Positions 21,078 to 32,877 of a stretch of DNA of 64,000 bases are shown one piece after another (position 1 is the first letter of the stretch; the number at the start of each line of letters is the position of its first letter). This DNA comes from Beta vulgaris subsp. vulgaris (lineage: Eukaryota > Streptophyta > Magnoliopsida > Caryophyllales > Amaranthaceae). Below the pieces are notes generated by a model, which worked only from the letters and a program-made list of their open reading frames with translations, was not told the DNA's origin and searched no databases. Made by a program: the position numbers and the translations under genes. The stretch is taken from NCBI RefSeq assembly GCF_026745355.1, contig NC_079206.1:39056779-39120778 (forward strand), in the 5' to 3' direction.

Positions 21078-21113
21078 ATGTGAGGCTACTATCTATCTGC
21101 ACTCTTTCAGGCT

Positions 21114-22345
21114 CTAACACATGACGCTCATCAGGGATATAGCGCTTAAGTTGGGAGATGTGAATACATCATGCATCTTTTCAAACTCCATTGGCAATGC
21201 CAATCTATAAGCTACTTTCCCAATGCGCTCCAAAATCTCATATGGGCCTACATATTTAGCACTTAGCTTGCCCTTTTTCCCAAATCTCATAACGCCTTTA
21301 GTGGGTGATACTTTCAAGAATACTTTATCACCTACAGCAAACTCATCTTCGCGCGTTTTAAATCTGCATAACTTTTCTGCCTATCTTGCGCAGCTTGAAT
21401 TCGAGCCTGAATAATTGACATTCTTGACGGTCTCCTCAATAAATTCAGTCCCCAAGACTATATTTTCCTAAAGTCATTCCAGCAAATGGGACTTCTACAT
21501 TCCGTCCATATAATGCCTCAAATGGTGCCATCTTATACTCGCATGATAACTATTGTTGTAAGAAAACTTAATCAAATCTAATTGGTCCTCCCAACTTCCT
21601 TAAAAGTCTATCGCACAAGCTCTCAACATATCCTCCATAGTCTGATTAGTCCTCTCAGTCTGACCATTGGTCGCAGGGTGAAAGGCGTACTCATTTTCAA
21701 TGTTGTCCCAAGGTTTAATTGGACCTTTTTCCAGAATCGATAGAAATCTAGAGTCACGGTCAGATATAATGTCCTTTGGAACTCCATGCAATCTCACTAC
21801 ATGCTTGATATAGGTCTTAGCGAGTTGCTTCTTTTTCCATGTCTCCTTAATAGGTATGAACACGGCGGACTTGGTCAGTCTATCCACAATAACCCAAATG
21901 GTATCATTTCCACTCCTCGTCTTGGGTAAGGCAGTCACAAAGTCCATAGAAATAGAATCCCACTTCCATCCAGGACCTCTAACGATTGAACTTTCCCCAT
22001 GGGTCTCTTATGGTCTATCTTCATTTCTGACAGGTTAGACACTTAGACACATATTCAGCTACCTCTCGCTTCATGTTGGCCACCAATAGATCACCTTAAG
22101 GTCTTTATACAACTTGTCACCCCCAGGGTGCACAGAATATGGAGTATTATGCCCTCGTCCATAAGACGTCTCTTAAGGTCATTGCACTTCTGTGGTACAC
22201 ACCACCTCCCTTTAAACCTTAGACTCCCATCATCATGAATCTTGAAGTCTACTTCCTTTCCTTGCTTCATTTTCTCCTTGATCTTGTCTAGGTGCTCATC
22301 CCCGACTTGACCCTCAATAATCTCGTCGAAAACTGACACTCCCAA
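21114..22345 (-). pseudogene. Chromovirus integrase with GPY/F module, fragmented
   Basis: The core catalytic domain is legible at 21600-21947: VIVDRLTKSAVFIPIKETW contains the first aspartate, DIISDRDSRFLS the second, and NGQTERTNQTMEDMLRACA the glutamate. The N-terminal zinc-binding part lies at 22091-22345 (SLRFKGRWCVPQKCNDLKRR) and is degraded. The GPY/F module is at 21114-21317 (KYVGPYEILERIGKVAYRLA). Several stops and frame changes join these pieces, so the enzyme is not encoded intact. Integrase would insert the element cDNA into the genome. Confidence 0.85.
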
Positions 22346-22589
22346 AGAAAGATTACTAAGTCTAGCCTCACTTTCCCCAGGATTTAAAATTTCTAGGTCA
22401 ACCTTTGCATATCTCTACACAACTCCTCAGGGACTATCAAAGTACTCAACTATGACTCGATTTCCTACTCAAGGCGTCAGCCACCACATTGGCTTTCCCC
22501 TCATGATACTGGATGTCTAGATCATAATCCTTAATCAACTCAGCATCTCTCTTGCCTCATGTTCAAGTCTTTTTGGGTAAATATGTACT

Positions 22590-22931
22590 TCAAACTCTTA
22601 TGGTCTGTAAATATCTTACAAGTTGCTCCATAAAGATAATGTCTCCAAATTTCAATGCAAACACTATGGCAGCTAACTCTAGATCATGGGTAGGGTAATT
22701 AGCCTCATAAGGTTTCAATTGACGCGATGCATAAGCAATTACCTTACCATTCTGTTGCAACACACAACCCAAACCATTTTTCGAAGCATCACTATATACC
22801 TCAAATCCTTCATTCCCATCAGGTAGGGTTAAAACAGGTGCAGTGGTTAAACGATCCTTCAAGATCTGAAAAGCTTCCTCACACTTCTCATTCCACTCAA
22901 ACTTAGACTCCTTTTTCACTAAATTAGTCAT
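22590..22931 (-). pseudogene. Chromovirus RNase H domain
   Basis: The frame [20 protein letters not shown] is followed by [20 protein letters not shown] and [20 protein letters not shown]. This is the RT-linked RNase H of gypsy elements, with the catalytic aspartate in YSDAS and the glutamate in LELAA. It degrades the RNA strand of the cDNA hybrid. The frame is lost after FALKFG at about 22640, where the normal LYG/C-W-R-HYLYG block is broken. Confidence 0.85.
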
Positions 22932-23154
22932 GGGTCTTGTTATCTTTGAGAAATCTCCACAAATCTCCTATAATAGCCAGCTAAACCCAAGAAACTCCTA
23001 ATGTCTGACACACTCTTTGGAGTTGGCCACTCACTCACAGCTTGAATCTTAGCAGGATCTACTGAGACTCCTTCCTTAGACACAAAATGACCCAAAATGC
23101 TACTTTCTCCAAACGAAACTCACACTTAGAGAATTTGGCATATAGTGGTTCTTC

Positions 23155-23781
23155 TCAAAGTCTCCAAAATAATCCTAAATGTTCATCATGCTCGGTTTCA
23201 TTCCTCGAATATATCAAAATGTCATCAATGAAAACCACTACGAACTTATCCAAAAACTCATGAAAGATCCTATTCATCAAGTCCATAAATATAGCAGGAG
23301 CATTGGTTAACCCAAATGGCATTACAGTGAACTCGTAGTGACCATAACGCGTTCTAAAGGCAGTCTTAGGTACATCCTTATCTGCTACCCTCAATTGATG
23401 ATATCCTGAACGTAAGTCAATCTTCGAGAACACACTCGCTCCATTCAGTTGATCGAATAGGTCATCTATTCTAGGCAAAGGGTACTTGTTCTTGATGGTA
23501 ACATTGTTCAACTCCCTATAGTCGATACATAACCTCATACTCCCATCCTTTTTCTTCACGAACAAACACAGGAGCTCCCCAAGTGATGCACTAGGCTGAT
23601 ATAACCTTATCCAAAATTCTTGCAATTGCGTCTTTAACTCACTCATCTCAGGAGGTGCCATTCTATAAGGTGCCTTAGATATAGGTGCAGTTCCAGGAAC
23701 TAAGTCTATAGTAAACTCAACAGCTCTTGCAGGCGGCATACCTGAAATCTCACTCGGAAATACTATCCATAAACTCTTCAC
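23155..23781 (-). pseudogene. Chromovirus reverse transcriptase
   Basis: Typical gypsy RT blocks are present: [74 protein letters not shown] and [20 protein letters not shown]. The catalytic FIDD box is intact at about 23219-23236. Around 23570-23640 the sequence [20 protein letters not shown] shows the conserved region before KKKDG shifted through several small indels. The flanks into protease and RNase H carry stops. The domain copies element RNA into DNA. Confidence 0.9.
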
Positions 23782-23992
23782 TATTGGAACATCCTCAAGT
23801 TTTAGTTCAGCTTCCTTACTAACATCTGCACGCTACAGAAGAATGCTCACACCCCTTTCTCATCAACTTCTGCACTTGCATAGCAGAGATACTCCAAACT
23901 TCTTGGGTTTCCCAAATCGTCTATATTGAGGTCAATTTTCCCGAAGGGTTTCTCAACACTACCTTTTGAAATTCACAATCTATGCTGGCCTT

Positions 23993-25345
23993 TTAAAGAC
24001 TCAACAAATTCATCCCAAGAATCATATCTAGGTATCCTAAGTTAAACTCAATTAAGTAGGATGGAAAGACACTCCCTCCTATCTTCAAAGGCAGGTTCCT
24101 GAACAACTTAGTACACTTTATGATTTCCCCAGTAGGAATACTAATAGACACGTCAATTGATTCATATACTACTAACCCCAGACTCTTTAGGACAAAAGAC
24201 GAAATAAAAGAATAAGTCGTCCCCGAATCAAATAACGTTTTAACGAAAACTGAATTAATAGAGAAATTACCAGTGACCACATCAGCGGACCTCTCTGCTT
24301 CGCTACGACTCATCACGAAAATTTTTCCTGCAGGCTTATTCTGGGTAGGATTCTCATTTGCAGGCTTACTATAGTTTCCTTGGTTATTCTGACCTCCAGG
24401 CTTAGGACCCTGGTTCCCTAATTGGTTGGACCCTGATCTAACCTGGTTATTATTTCCTTGATTCTTCAGATCCTTACTGTGCTTGGAGAAGCACTCATAC
24501 TCCCTATGACCCTTCTTATGGCAATAATTACAGGTCACTAACTCTCCCTTGCAGTCTTTCCTAGGATGATTTTTGTCACAAAGCTTGCAGTGATGCACTC
24601 TCTCAGGCTTCCCTTTGCGACTATCCTGGTTATTCCTCCCTTGGAAATTCCCATTACCATTCCGGTTTTTCTTAAAATTCCCTTGGTTTCCTCCAGTACT
24701 AACCTCTTTTCTCTTTTCGCCTATTACCACATTCCTCTTATCTCTCCTTGTTTGCAACCCATATATATGTGAAGCTCTCCCATACACCACATCTAAAGAT
24801 GTAAAGGTTTCACCCCCTAATCCCAACTGGATTTCATCAGTCAACCCTTGTTCGAACCTCTGAGCCTTAAGCTCCTCAGTAGCTACCACCTTAGGTGCAA
24901 ACCTAGACAGGGTTATGAATTTACTATAATATTCAGAAATAGTCATACTACCCATTCTAAGGTTGATGAACTCTTGAGCTTTCTGTTTCCTCATGAAGGC
25001 AGGGTAAAATTTTCTCCTCAGAACAACCACAAAGGCTTCCCAATTAAATCCCTCAGCAGCACTCAATCTAGCACCATTTTCTCTCCACCAAAGGTCAGCC
25101 TCATCCTTCAGATATAATACCTGTTCTCATATTAGCAGGGCAATTTACTACTTCAAATAATTTCTCAAATTCCCTAATCCAGTTCTCTAGGAAGGTAGGG
25201 TCAGATTGTCCCTTAAAGTAAGGTGGTTTCACTTTGGCCAGTCTTTCGAACATCTCTCAGCAGTCTCTGGACGTTCGACCTTGTCTTGATTCAGTTTCTC
25301 CGCCAAGAGGCGAATAACATCAGCTAATTCAGTATTGTTAGCCAT
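23993..25345 (-). pseudogene. Chromovirus gag and protease
   Basis: The likely start is MANNTELADVIRLLAEKLNQ at 25345. After a frameshift region (25100-25250) a 357-codon frame runs to 23993. It has the gag core (FYPAFMRKQKAQEFINLRMG, YYSKFITLSRFAPKVVATEE), two cysteine motifs (HHCKLCDKNHPRKDC and a perfect CX2CX4HX4C knuckle, CNYCHKKGHREYEC) and an asparagine/glycine-rich linker. The retropepsin region has the active site LFDSGTTYSFIS and the LDMILGMNLL end block. A stop after LLSL cuts off the last part of the protease domain, which continues KASIDCEFQKVVL. Gag packages element RNA, and the aspartic protease matures the polyprotein. Confidence 0.9.
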
Positions 25346-25831
25346 TCTACTCCGGGATCTGAAAGTAATATCACTCTACTTAGGTTCCATAAAACTTACA
25401 TAGTCATCTAACAAGGCAACATTTGATTTGATCATTAAAGATCATATCAACAAACAATTCCACTAAGTTTCAACATGAAGTGTTCTCTAATAACCACATA
25501 ATTGTTCACGTAAATATATTCATATCAACATGAAATGGAATTGAGCAATTAAAAAAAAAAAGATCACATAATGAAAATAAAATAAAAAAACATATTCCCA
25601 TCACGTGCCCAATATAAATTCTTACTCCCTCCAATAAAATAAGTAATATCTTTATTCTTCCATAGAAGGGAAAAAAAATGTGAAATAAAAATAACATAAT
25701 AGTATCTATATTTTTCCTAAAATGATAACTCTATAAAACACCTTTGTCCTTGTTGGCACACATCCAACATTATTCTTATAACTAATATCTTATGTATATC
25801 TATATAAAAAAAATATAAGTATATATATAAC

Positions 25832-26320
25832 CTATGGCACTACATTGCCATCTTTATCCTTAGTCTCTTCATATTTCTCAGGTATGAAGGTTTCATCACT
25901 AGCTTCATCCTCTTCTTCGTCCTCATAATAATCGATGAATTTTCTCTGGATCTTAGATCTTCTAATAGGTATGGTGTCTTCGTCCTCTTCAGGTTCAGAT
26001 GCATACCTGAAACAGGCATGATAGATATCCTCCCTAGTGGTACCTCTAGCATGGTCCATTTCTATGATGACTTCATCATCCCTAGCAAATTCTTTCCTCA
26101 AAATACGACGCATCGTCCAATGCAGGTCTGCATACTCTCTATGGTCAATGGGTGCATGAAAGTCGTCGGCTTCATCGTCGGTCAGAACGATGGGGTTAAA
26201 ATAGTTTCGTAGAGCTACAACACAATAAATCAGAAGGTTTAGCACTCTCTCTAACGTGTTCCCACAAATAACAAGGGGTAAACAAAAACAAAGGCATGTA
26301 AATATACACTTTGCAGGCAA
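25832..26320 (-). CDS. Acidic ORF upstream of chromovirus gag, function unknown
   Basis: A frame free of stops covers 162 codons between the PBS and gag. The first third (CIFTCLCFCLPLVICGNTLE) looks like read-through of an intron or leader, because a good acceptor (TTATTGTGTTGTAG on the minus strand) ends at about 26215. From there it reads NYFNPIVLTDDEADDFHAPI, DHREYADLHWTMRRILRKEF and DHARGTTREDIYHACFRYAS, then a strongly acidic tail with EDEEEDEASDETFIPEKYEE. I do not recognise a domain. The position upstream of gag recalls the extra ORF1 of some gypsy lineages, but chromoviruses usually lack one. It is unbroken while neighbouring gag and pol are broken. A captured host fragment is the alternative. 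Confidence 0.5.
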   Translation of the reverse strand: MPAKCIFTCLCFCLPLVICGNTLERVLNLLIYCVVALRNYFNPIVLTDDEADDFHAPIDHREYADLHWTMRRILRKEFARDDEVIIEMDHARGTTREDIYHACFRYASEPEEDEDTIPIRRSKIQRKFIDYYEDEEEDEASDETFIPEKYEETKDKDGNVVP

Positions 26321-26439
26321 AAATTATAAACAGTTAGCAGGGAAGAAAAATACTCATGCATCATTAGCAGGGAAGTATAATAATAATGCACTTATTTGCA
26401 GGGAAGAAAATAATAATGACGCTGAACTAACTTTCTAAT

Positions 26440-26925
26440 GCATGCATATAATATTTCTATTTTATATGCCCTTCTTATACTACCCACTCTCACAATGCTG
26501 TAATATAAACCTTAAAGGCATGAAATATAATGCAGAAACTTTTATAAATACTATTACTTAAGTGCCTGAAAAAAAAAATTTCGAGTAAAAGAAAATTTTT
26601 TGACCCAAGGACACACGAAAAAATTTCCACTCGAAAAAGAAAAAAAAAATCGGACTTAATATATTGGAAAAAAAAAATTCGAAGCTTGTTTTTTCCGAAA
26701 AAAAAATAAATTTCGAACCCTCAAATTTCTGGAAAAAAATTAATTTCGGTGTCTATAAAAAAAATTTCTGGTTCAAACAAAATATTTTATGTCCAACTTT
26801 TGAAATGAAAACGTAGGAGCAATACTAAGGTTTCCTTCAAATAACTAATAAGCTAGGTAACTTAGTAAGCTAAAATCACTTAGTAAGCTAGTTAGTTAGG
26901 CGCCTATAAGTCTTAAACTAACCTA
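26440..26925 (-). other. Chromovirus 5' leader
   Basis: This is non-coding sequence between PBS and the upstream ORF. It has several A-runs interleaved with TTCGA/TCGAA words at 26575-26770, and nothing further was recognised. Confidence 0.5.
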
Positions 26926-26937
26926 GATCTGATACCA
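26926..26937 (-). other. Primer-binding site of the chromovirus
   Basis: The minus strand reads TGGTATCAGATC, three bases after the LTR end (...GGTGTTACA). It is close to the initiator-methionine tRNA complement. Confidence 0.85.
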
Positions 26938-26940
26938 CTT

Positions 26941-29475
26941 TGTAACACCCCGATAATTCTCTCTTTCTAGAAAATACTTTTATAATAAACCTTAGAGAAT
27001 TACCCAGGCATTATCGCCCGTGTGATAACGTTTCGGCTTACTCAGAATTTTGCAGCGGAAAACAACTTACTAAAAACAACTTTATTAAAACTTATGAAAT
27101 CGATAACAATATTTGAAACTAAAACACACCAACTTAAAAACTAATGTCTGAAAAGACATGTTCCTACGAAAGCACTTAAATTGTCCTAGAAATACAATGA
27201 GTCTCTCCATTCCAGATTCCCAATGAGATGCATCTGCGAACCTGTAATGTCAATGCTTTCTCGACTCTGCTCCCCCGAAGGATCACCACAGGATAAATAG
27301 GCAAAGCCATGATCACACACACAGACAAGCACGAAATCAGCAAAGCTGAGTACTACATATCAAACATAAATAATCCTAAACATGATACTACAAAAATAAC
27401 TTGCAGGGATAACAATTAATAAAAGCATATAATAATCTGCAGACAACTTTTATCGAACTAGACTCTAAACATTATTTCTTCCTTTAAATGGAATAGATAT
27501 TGGACGAGTTGACTTATCTAAAAATATGAAATATGGGAGCTACCACATATTCCAAAAATGACCTGCGATATCGAGGAACCTTTGAACTGAAAGAGGGATG
27601 GTGATCAATCCATTCCTAGAAAAGCCATGGGCTACCACCATGTACTCCAACCCTTAGTGTCCAACTCTATACGTGCACCAGTCTAAAGTCTATAACTTAT
27701 TCTCGTTTCTCTATACGTTAAATATATTTTATTACTTGTGTTGACACAACAAACAAGCAACACATAACTAATACTCAAACAATCATAACATAATCTCTTT
27801 TTATCTTTGGATTAACAAGTGATCACAACTCATCAACCAAGACTCTTTAACCTCCTTTTTATACTTTACTAACTTACTTGTTGAACCTAACCAATAATAA
27901 ACTTTACCTTTATATAGGTATAACTTGTAACTTACCAAATAAGGTCCACGGTCCTTATAAGGTAATAAATAATACTCAAAGAATACATGTAAGACATGAT
28001 TCACTTTAACTTATATTAATCCACTCACGAATGAATAAATTAACTTGACTTATCCTGCTTGCATCAACCTTCCATACAAACATTTATAATAATAATCACT
28101 TCTAGATCACATGTAGCACACATGTATATAACATGTAAAAATAATTCCAGTATTCATATATATGAACAAATAGAGTCCTATACATGATACTAATAAATAA
28201 AATACTCTTAGAGCATGTTTCTAAATCACATAGCACGTAGACGATGTACGTACCTTGTATAAACCAATCGGTAGGCCACTTTTACTCGCTAAAAGTCTCC
28301 TACAATGAAATCTCCGCCTAGAAAAGAAAGTAATGAAAATGAATATCTCGAACTAAACATTACAACAACTTTAAAACGATAAAAAACCCCTTAAACGTGT
28401 TTTAAAATCGTTTTTACGTACCAAACTTTCGTTATTTTAAATCCCTGGTATAGTACAACTATTCTAGTGATCAAAAATCCTTTAAAATCTCTCTAAATAC
28501 TTATTTTCTGAAATTACGACACTTATAATATTTGATAAATCTTCTGAAAATATATTCAATATATATAAAATTACGTACTAAGTAAATCTCATGATTTATA
28601 CTTTATATATATAGTTTCTAGTAATTAAAAACCCTAAAAACTATAAATTTCATGATAAAAACTAAAATAAACTTAACATAATAAATCTGAAATTTATTAT
28701 AATAATATTCATGATATCCAAAAATTATGTACATCAATAAAACAGTATTTTAGTTCACAAAAATGATAAATAACAATATAATAACATAAAAACTAGTATT
28801 TTAATGGAATCTTAGAGAAGAAGAAAGAAAACAACCACAACAATGGGGTAAAAGAGGCGCCGGACAACAGTGGCAGCAACAGGGCACCGGCGGTCAGCAA
28901 GTTTCGGTTCTTGAAAAAGATTTGTGACGTTTCTTGTTGAACAAGAAACGTTACTTGAAGAAGAAGAAACGAATTTTTGAGAGAGAACCGAAGGAAAACG
29001 ACGCACAAGGAGGAGAAAGAGAATGCCGAGTGAGAAGAGAGAGAATCACGTGAGAAGAGAAGGAAATAAAGTGTAGGGTGAAAATATTTTGGGTTTTTAG
29101 GATATTTATATAAAGGCTTTTACTTGTGGGCCTAGGAAATGAGATTTTAATTAATGAAACTTGATGACTAATAAGATGGGCTATTTTAAACTTTAGTCAT
29201 CAAATGAATCTTTCCCTTTTTATCACATTCTGGGCTTTCGATTCCATTAACTACCTTTTCAATATACTTTTAATATTTAAAACTCTTATTAAAACATGCT
29301 TAACTAAAATATTTCAAATTTTATTAAGCTATGAAAAATAATTTCAGTTGACTTTTAAAATAGTCAACCCTTTTTTAAAAGTCAAATCATTTTCCAAACT
29401 CATTTGGATTTAAATATAACTACATAAATACTTTAATATATTTATGAAAATTCTTTAAAATTGTGGGGGATTACA
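26941..29475 (-). repeat. 5' LTR of the chromovirus, 2535 bp
   Basis: It runs on the minus strand from TGTAATCCCCCACAAT at 29475 to GGGGTGTTACA at 26941. A TATATAAA-type promoter box lies on the minus strand at about 29106-29116. Compared with the other LTR, many differences visible by eye are C/T changes at CG sites (for example TTATCGCC against TTATTGCC). The LTR also has a small duplicated AGAAGAGAGAGAATCAC-like segment near 29020-29060. Confidence 0.95.
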
Positions 29476-29480
29476 TAATT

Positions 29481-31049
29481 AGGGAAAATCCACGAGAGAA
29501 CCATCATAATCGATCATGCCTCCTATGTAATTGAAGTCTTATGGGGTACCTTCCCCTGACAATGTTCTCACAGGCCCTACTATGGCTGACATACAAGCGG
29601 CCAACTTTGAGAACAAGCCTGCTCTCATTCATATAATCCAACATAACTAGTTTGGAGGGCATCCATCTGAAGACCATGCAAATCATTTACAACGGTGTCA
29701 ACAATTCTATCATACCGTTAAGCACCAATGGGTCACTCCTGATCAGTTGATGGTCATGGTCTTTGAATTCTCATTGAAAGACAAAGCTAAAAAATGGTTG
29801 AATGATGTTATAACAACTTAAGGGAGTGCTATTTTTGAAGCATTCCTGAAATAATACTACCATCCTACTAAGACTGCAGAAATCAGGCACAAGCTTGCTA
29901 CATTCCAACAAGAACCTGATGAGAGATTGAAGGAAGCATGGAATAAGTTCAAGTACCTGGAGAGAGAATACCCACACCAGAATCTTGACAAGTGGTTCAT
30001 CACTCACGCATTCTATAATGGTCTACAACCCCATATCAAGAGTATAATTGATTCATCTGCAGGGGGTGTTTTAATTTCCTACATAAGGAGATGGATGAAG
30101 GGTATAGTTTTCTATCCAGCTTAACGACAAATGATCATAGTTCTTCTAGGACTATTACGAAGATAAAATTGGATGTTGATGTATATCACCTATTGTCTTC
30201 ACAAGTTACCCAATTGAGCATGAAAATGGATGCACTAAAATCTACACAATCTAGTACTCATCCTATGAGTATTAATGCGATGTCTTCCATAACTCCTATT
30301 ACGTCTTCTTACTGTGAGGTGTGTGGTGTTCAAGGCCGCTTTGGTCATGATTGTTACTATAATCAACCTGACCCGAATCAGATGGAGCATGGAAATGCTT
30401 TTCCGTGGAGACCTCCATACACCCCTATTTTAACACATACCACCCAGGTGGGAGGGATCACCCCAACTTTTCCTACAAAAGCAACAACGTTCAAAACCCT
30501 CAACCTATACCTCAAAATTCCCGTCCACCACCACATCAAAGTCCTGCTTGGCAACAATACTACCAAGGGACTCCTTAGAATCCCCCTCTTCGTTTCAATA
30601 GGCCTTCACACCAAGGGTATCTGCAGTAACCTTCTCCAAATGCTAGCTCACAAGAACCTACTTTTTTTGATCTGATGAAAATGATGGTTCCTATGGAATA
30701 GAGCCATGATGAGAGCATCAAGGAGCTGAAGAAAACTGCCAAACACTTGGAGACTCAACTTGCTTAGGTTCCTAAAACTAACGCACAGAGGAAACCAAGT
30801 CATATGTCAGGGCAACCAATTCCCAAAGAAACTGCTAATGCTGTCACTCTTCGAAGCGGTACACGATATGATGCTCCACTTATGCCTACACATGATTCAC
30901 GACCTCTAGTTCAGAATGATGTAGTAGATGCAAATGAAGGTGAAGATAGCTCAAAAACTGAAATTGAGCATGGGAAAGTAGACGAAGCAAAGAAGCACAA
31001 GGAGAACGTTATTGATTCTCCTACGTACTACCTTTCCCCCAACGGATGA
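29481..31049 (+). pseudogene. Athila-like gag
   Basis: Readable blocks include TMADIQAANFENKPALIHII, FGGHPSEDHANHLQRCQQFY, VFEFSLKDKAKKWLNDVITT, AEIRHKLATFQQEPDERLKE, AWNKFKYLEREYPHQNLDKW and FYNGLQPHIKSIIDSSAGGV. These match the Retrotrans_gag core of Athila/Tat gypsy elements. A cysteine-rich knuckle-like CEVCGVQGRFGHDC follows at about 30315. The C-terminal part reads VTLRSGTRYDAPLMPTHDS, the standard segment before the protease. At least six stops or frameshifts are present. The N-terminal leader was continuous with 17906-18122 before the chromovirus inserted. Confidence 0.8.
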
Positions 31050-31172
31050 AAAAAATCAATGGTCAATCAACAACTTCGTAAGTTCATGTTTATGGTAAAA
31101 AATCTTGAGGTAAAAGTTCCTTTCACTGATTTAATTTCTCAAATACCTGTTTATGCCTAATTTTTAAAAGAT

Positions 31173-31735
31173 ATGATTACTAAGAAGAAAGATTTTGGTG
31201 GCATAGGTAGAGTTGCTCTAACTGAAGAGTGCAGTGTTGTTCTGCAAAATAAAATTTCACCAAAACTAAAAGATCCTGGTAGTTTTTTCGTCCCTTGTCA
31301 TGTGGGTGCTTTGTTTATAGATAAGGCTTTATGTAATTTAGGTGCTAGCGTATTTCTTATGCCTTTATCTATCTTCAACAAACTGAACTTGGGTGTTTGA
31401 AAGTGCACACAGATTACTTTGCATATGGCATATCGTTCTGTGTAATATCCTTTGGGTATTGTAGAGGATGTACTGATAGAGTTGGAAAATTCTATATTCT
31501 TGTGGATTTTGTAGTACTTGATATGGAAGAAGATAGTCAGATTCCCATTATCTTAGATAGACTTTTCCTATGTACTGTATGTGCTGTTATTGATGTAAAA
31601 TCTGGCTCTCTGACTTTAAGTGTTGGTGATGATACCGTTACTTTTAAGCTAACTAATGATATTAAGTCTCCTATGCTTGAGCACATAAGTTGCATGATTG
31701 ATGTACTCGATGAGATTTCTGGAGTTGATTTTTAA
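31173..31735 (+). pseudogene. Athila-like aspartic protease, catalytic residue lost
   Basis: The reading is PGSFFVPCHVGALFIDKALC, NLGASVFLMPLSIFNKLNLG, a stop, then VDFVVLDMEEDSQIPIILD and IDVKSGSLTLSVGDDTVTFK. This is the retropepsin of Athila-type Pol. The active-site triplet, normally D-L-G, is N-L-G here, so catalysis would be abolished even without the stop at 31398 and the frame change. RT sequence follows at 32090-32190 (ending VVMKKGRGVL) and then breaks off. Confidence 0.8.
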
Positions 31736-32198
31736 CAATTTTTGTCAGATGATTTACTAGAGACAACTTTGGATCTGAATGATGACCTTTATATTGATAA
31801 GGTCTGCAAGGTAATGGAGACTATTTGCTCTAATTTTGAACCACATGTAAAGAAGTTGGAACTTAAAACTTTACCTTCTCACCTTAAATATGCATTTCTT
31901 GATGATAATGAGGAATGCCCTGTGATTTCAATAATAAACTCACATATAGCCTGCTTAACAACTTCTTACAGTGCTTTGCATGCGCAAAAAGGCTATTTGG
32001 TATAATATTCATGATCTAAAGGGTATTAGTCCTGATTTTTTACATGCCAAAGACGTTTGAATCATAATATGCAAGAGGTTGTGAAGAAATAAATTATGAA
32101 AGTACTTGGCGCAGGCATCATCTACCCCATCTCGGATTCTATGTGGGTGATCCTAGTGCAAGTTGTTATGAAAAAAGGAAGGGGTGTACTTATAGAAA

Positions 32199-32705
32199 TA
32201 TTCCCCCCAAGCTGCACTAGATAATGGCTTCATTGCAGCAAGAGGGAAATATAGGACTTAAATCATCATCAGACATATATGTAGTAAAATCGCCACTAGT
32301 AGTACCTGTATCACCAAAAGCAGCATGACCACAAGTACCATCTCCAACATGGTTAATGGAGAAAGGTACCTGTCGTTTGTACCATGAAGTATGGGTGGCA
32401 TCCTGGGTAACAAGCCGCTAGTTAAAGTAGTCATGGTAAATAGGGTATAGGGCATGACGAATGTCAAACTCCATAGTGGTTAACCATGGGTCCAAGGAAG
32501 TTAGGTGAGTTTGAATGCTGGCCTGACCAAGCTCAAGGCGACCCATCTATAAGGTAAGGGAGTGTTGTCCTGCTCGAGGTGGGTAATGATTGCCATCATA
32601 GGATCTATACGGGTGGAGGAGGAGGCTTCCCCAACGGACTGCCTGTGGTAGGTCCCAAAGGTCGCCGAGCAATGGGCTCTTGACCACGCATACGATAGAG
32701 GTAAA
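32199..32705. repeat. Left arm of a 500-bp inverted duplication in the Athila-like element
   Basis: The reverse complement of this arm matches 32878-33390 from end to end. Shared blocks include GCCCATTGCTCGGCGACC, CATGCCCTATA, GATGCCACCCAT and CCTCTTGCTGCAA, ending in CAGCTTGGGGG. The arm begins where the RT reading stops, so it marks a deletion/inversion breakpoint. Confidence 0.85.
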
Positions 32706-32877
32706 TGGATGACTGGTGCCATAGCTGGTGCCACTGAGATTGTTATTGATTATATGACCAATGATAAATAGATAACCACCCAGTCTGCCCACAAATTTAG
32801 GTGGTTTATTGCTAAGATGGAGTCTATCCTTCTTCCTGATCGTGCTTAGACCTGCCTCGAAGCTGGTGTGGGATTGT

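Larger units (their letters stand above)
18128..29475 (-). mobile_element. Complete chromodomain Ty3/gypsy element (chromovirus), 11.3 kb
   Basis: Two LTRs (18128-20606 and 26941-29475) enclose minus-strand gag, protease, RT, RNase H, integrase and chromodomain, with a PBS and a polypurine tract in the right places. The insertion is bracketed by the 5-bp duplication TAATT (18123-18127 and 29476-29480). The element splits the leader and start of gag of the surrounding Athila-like element. LTR similarity is high by eye, so this is a relatively young insertion, yet the coding region already carries frameshifts and stops. The chromodomain and initiator-methionine-type PBS point to the Tekay/del side of the chromoviruses; the exact clade is an inference. 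Confidence 0.95.
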
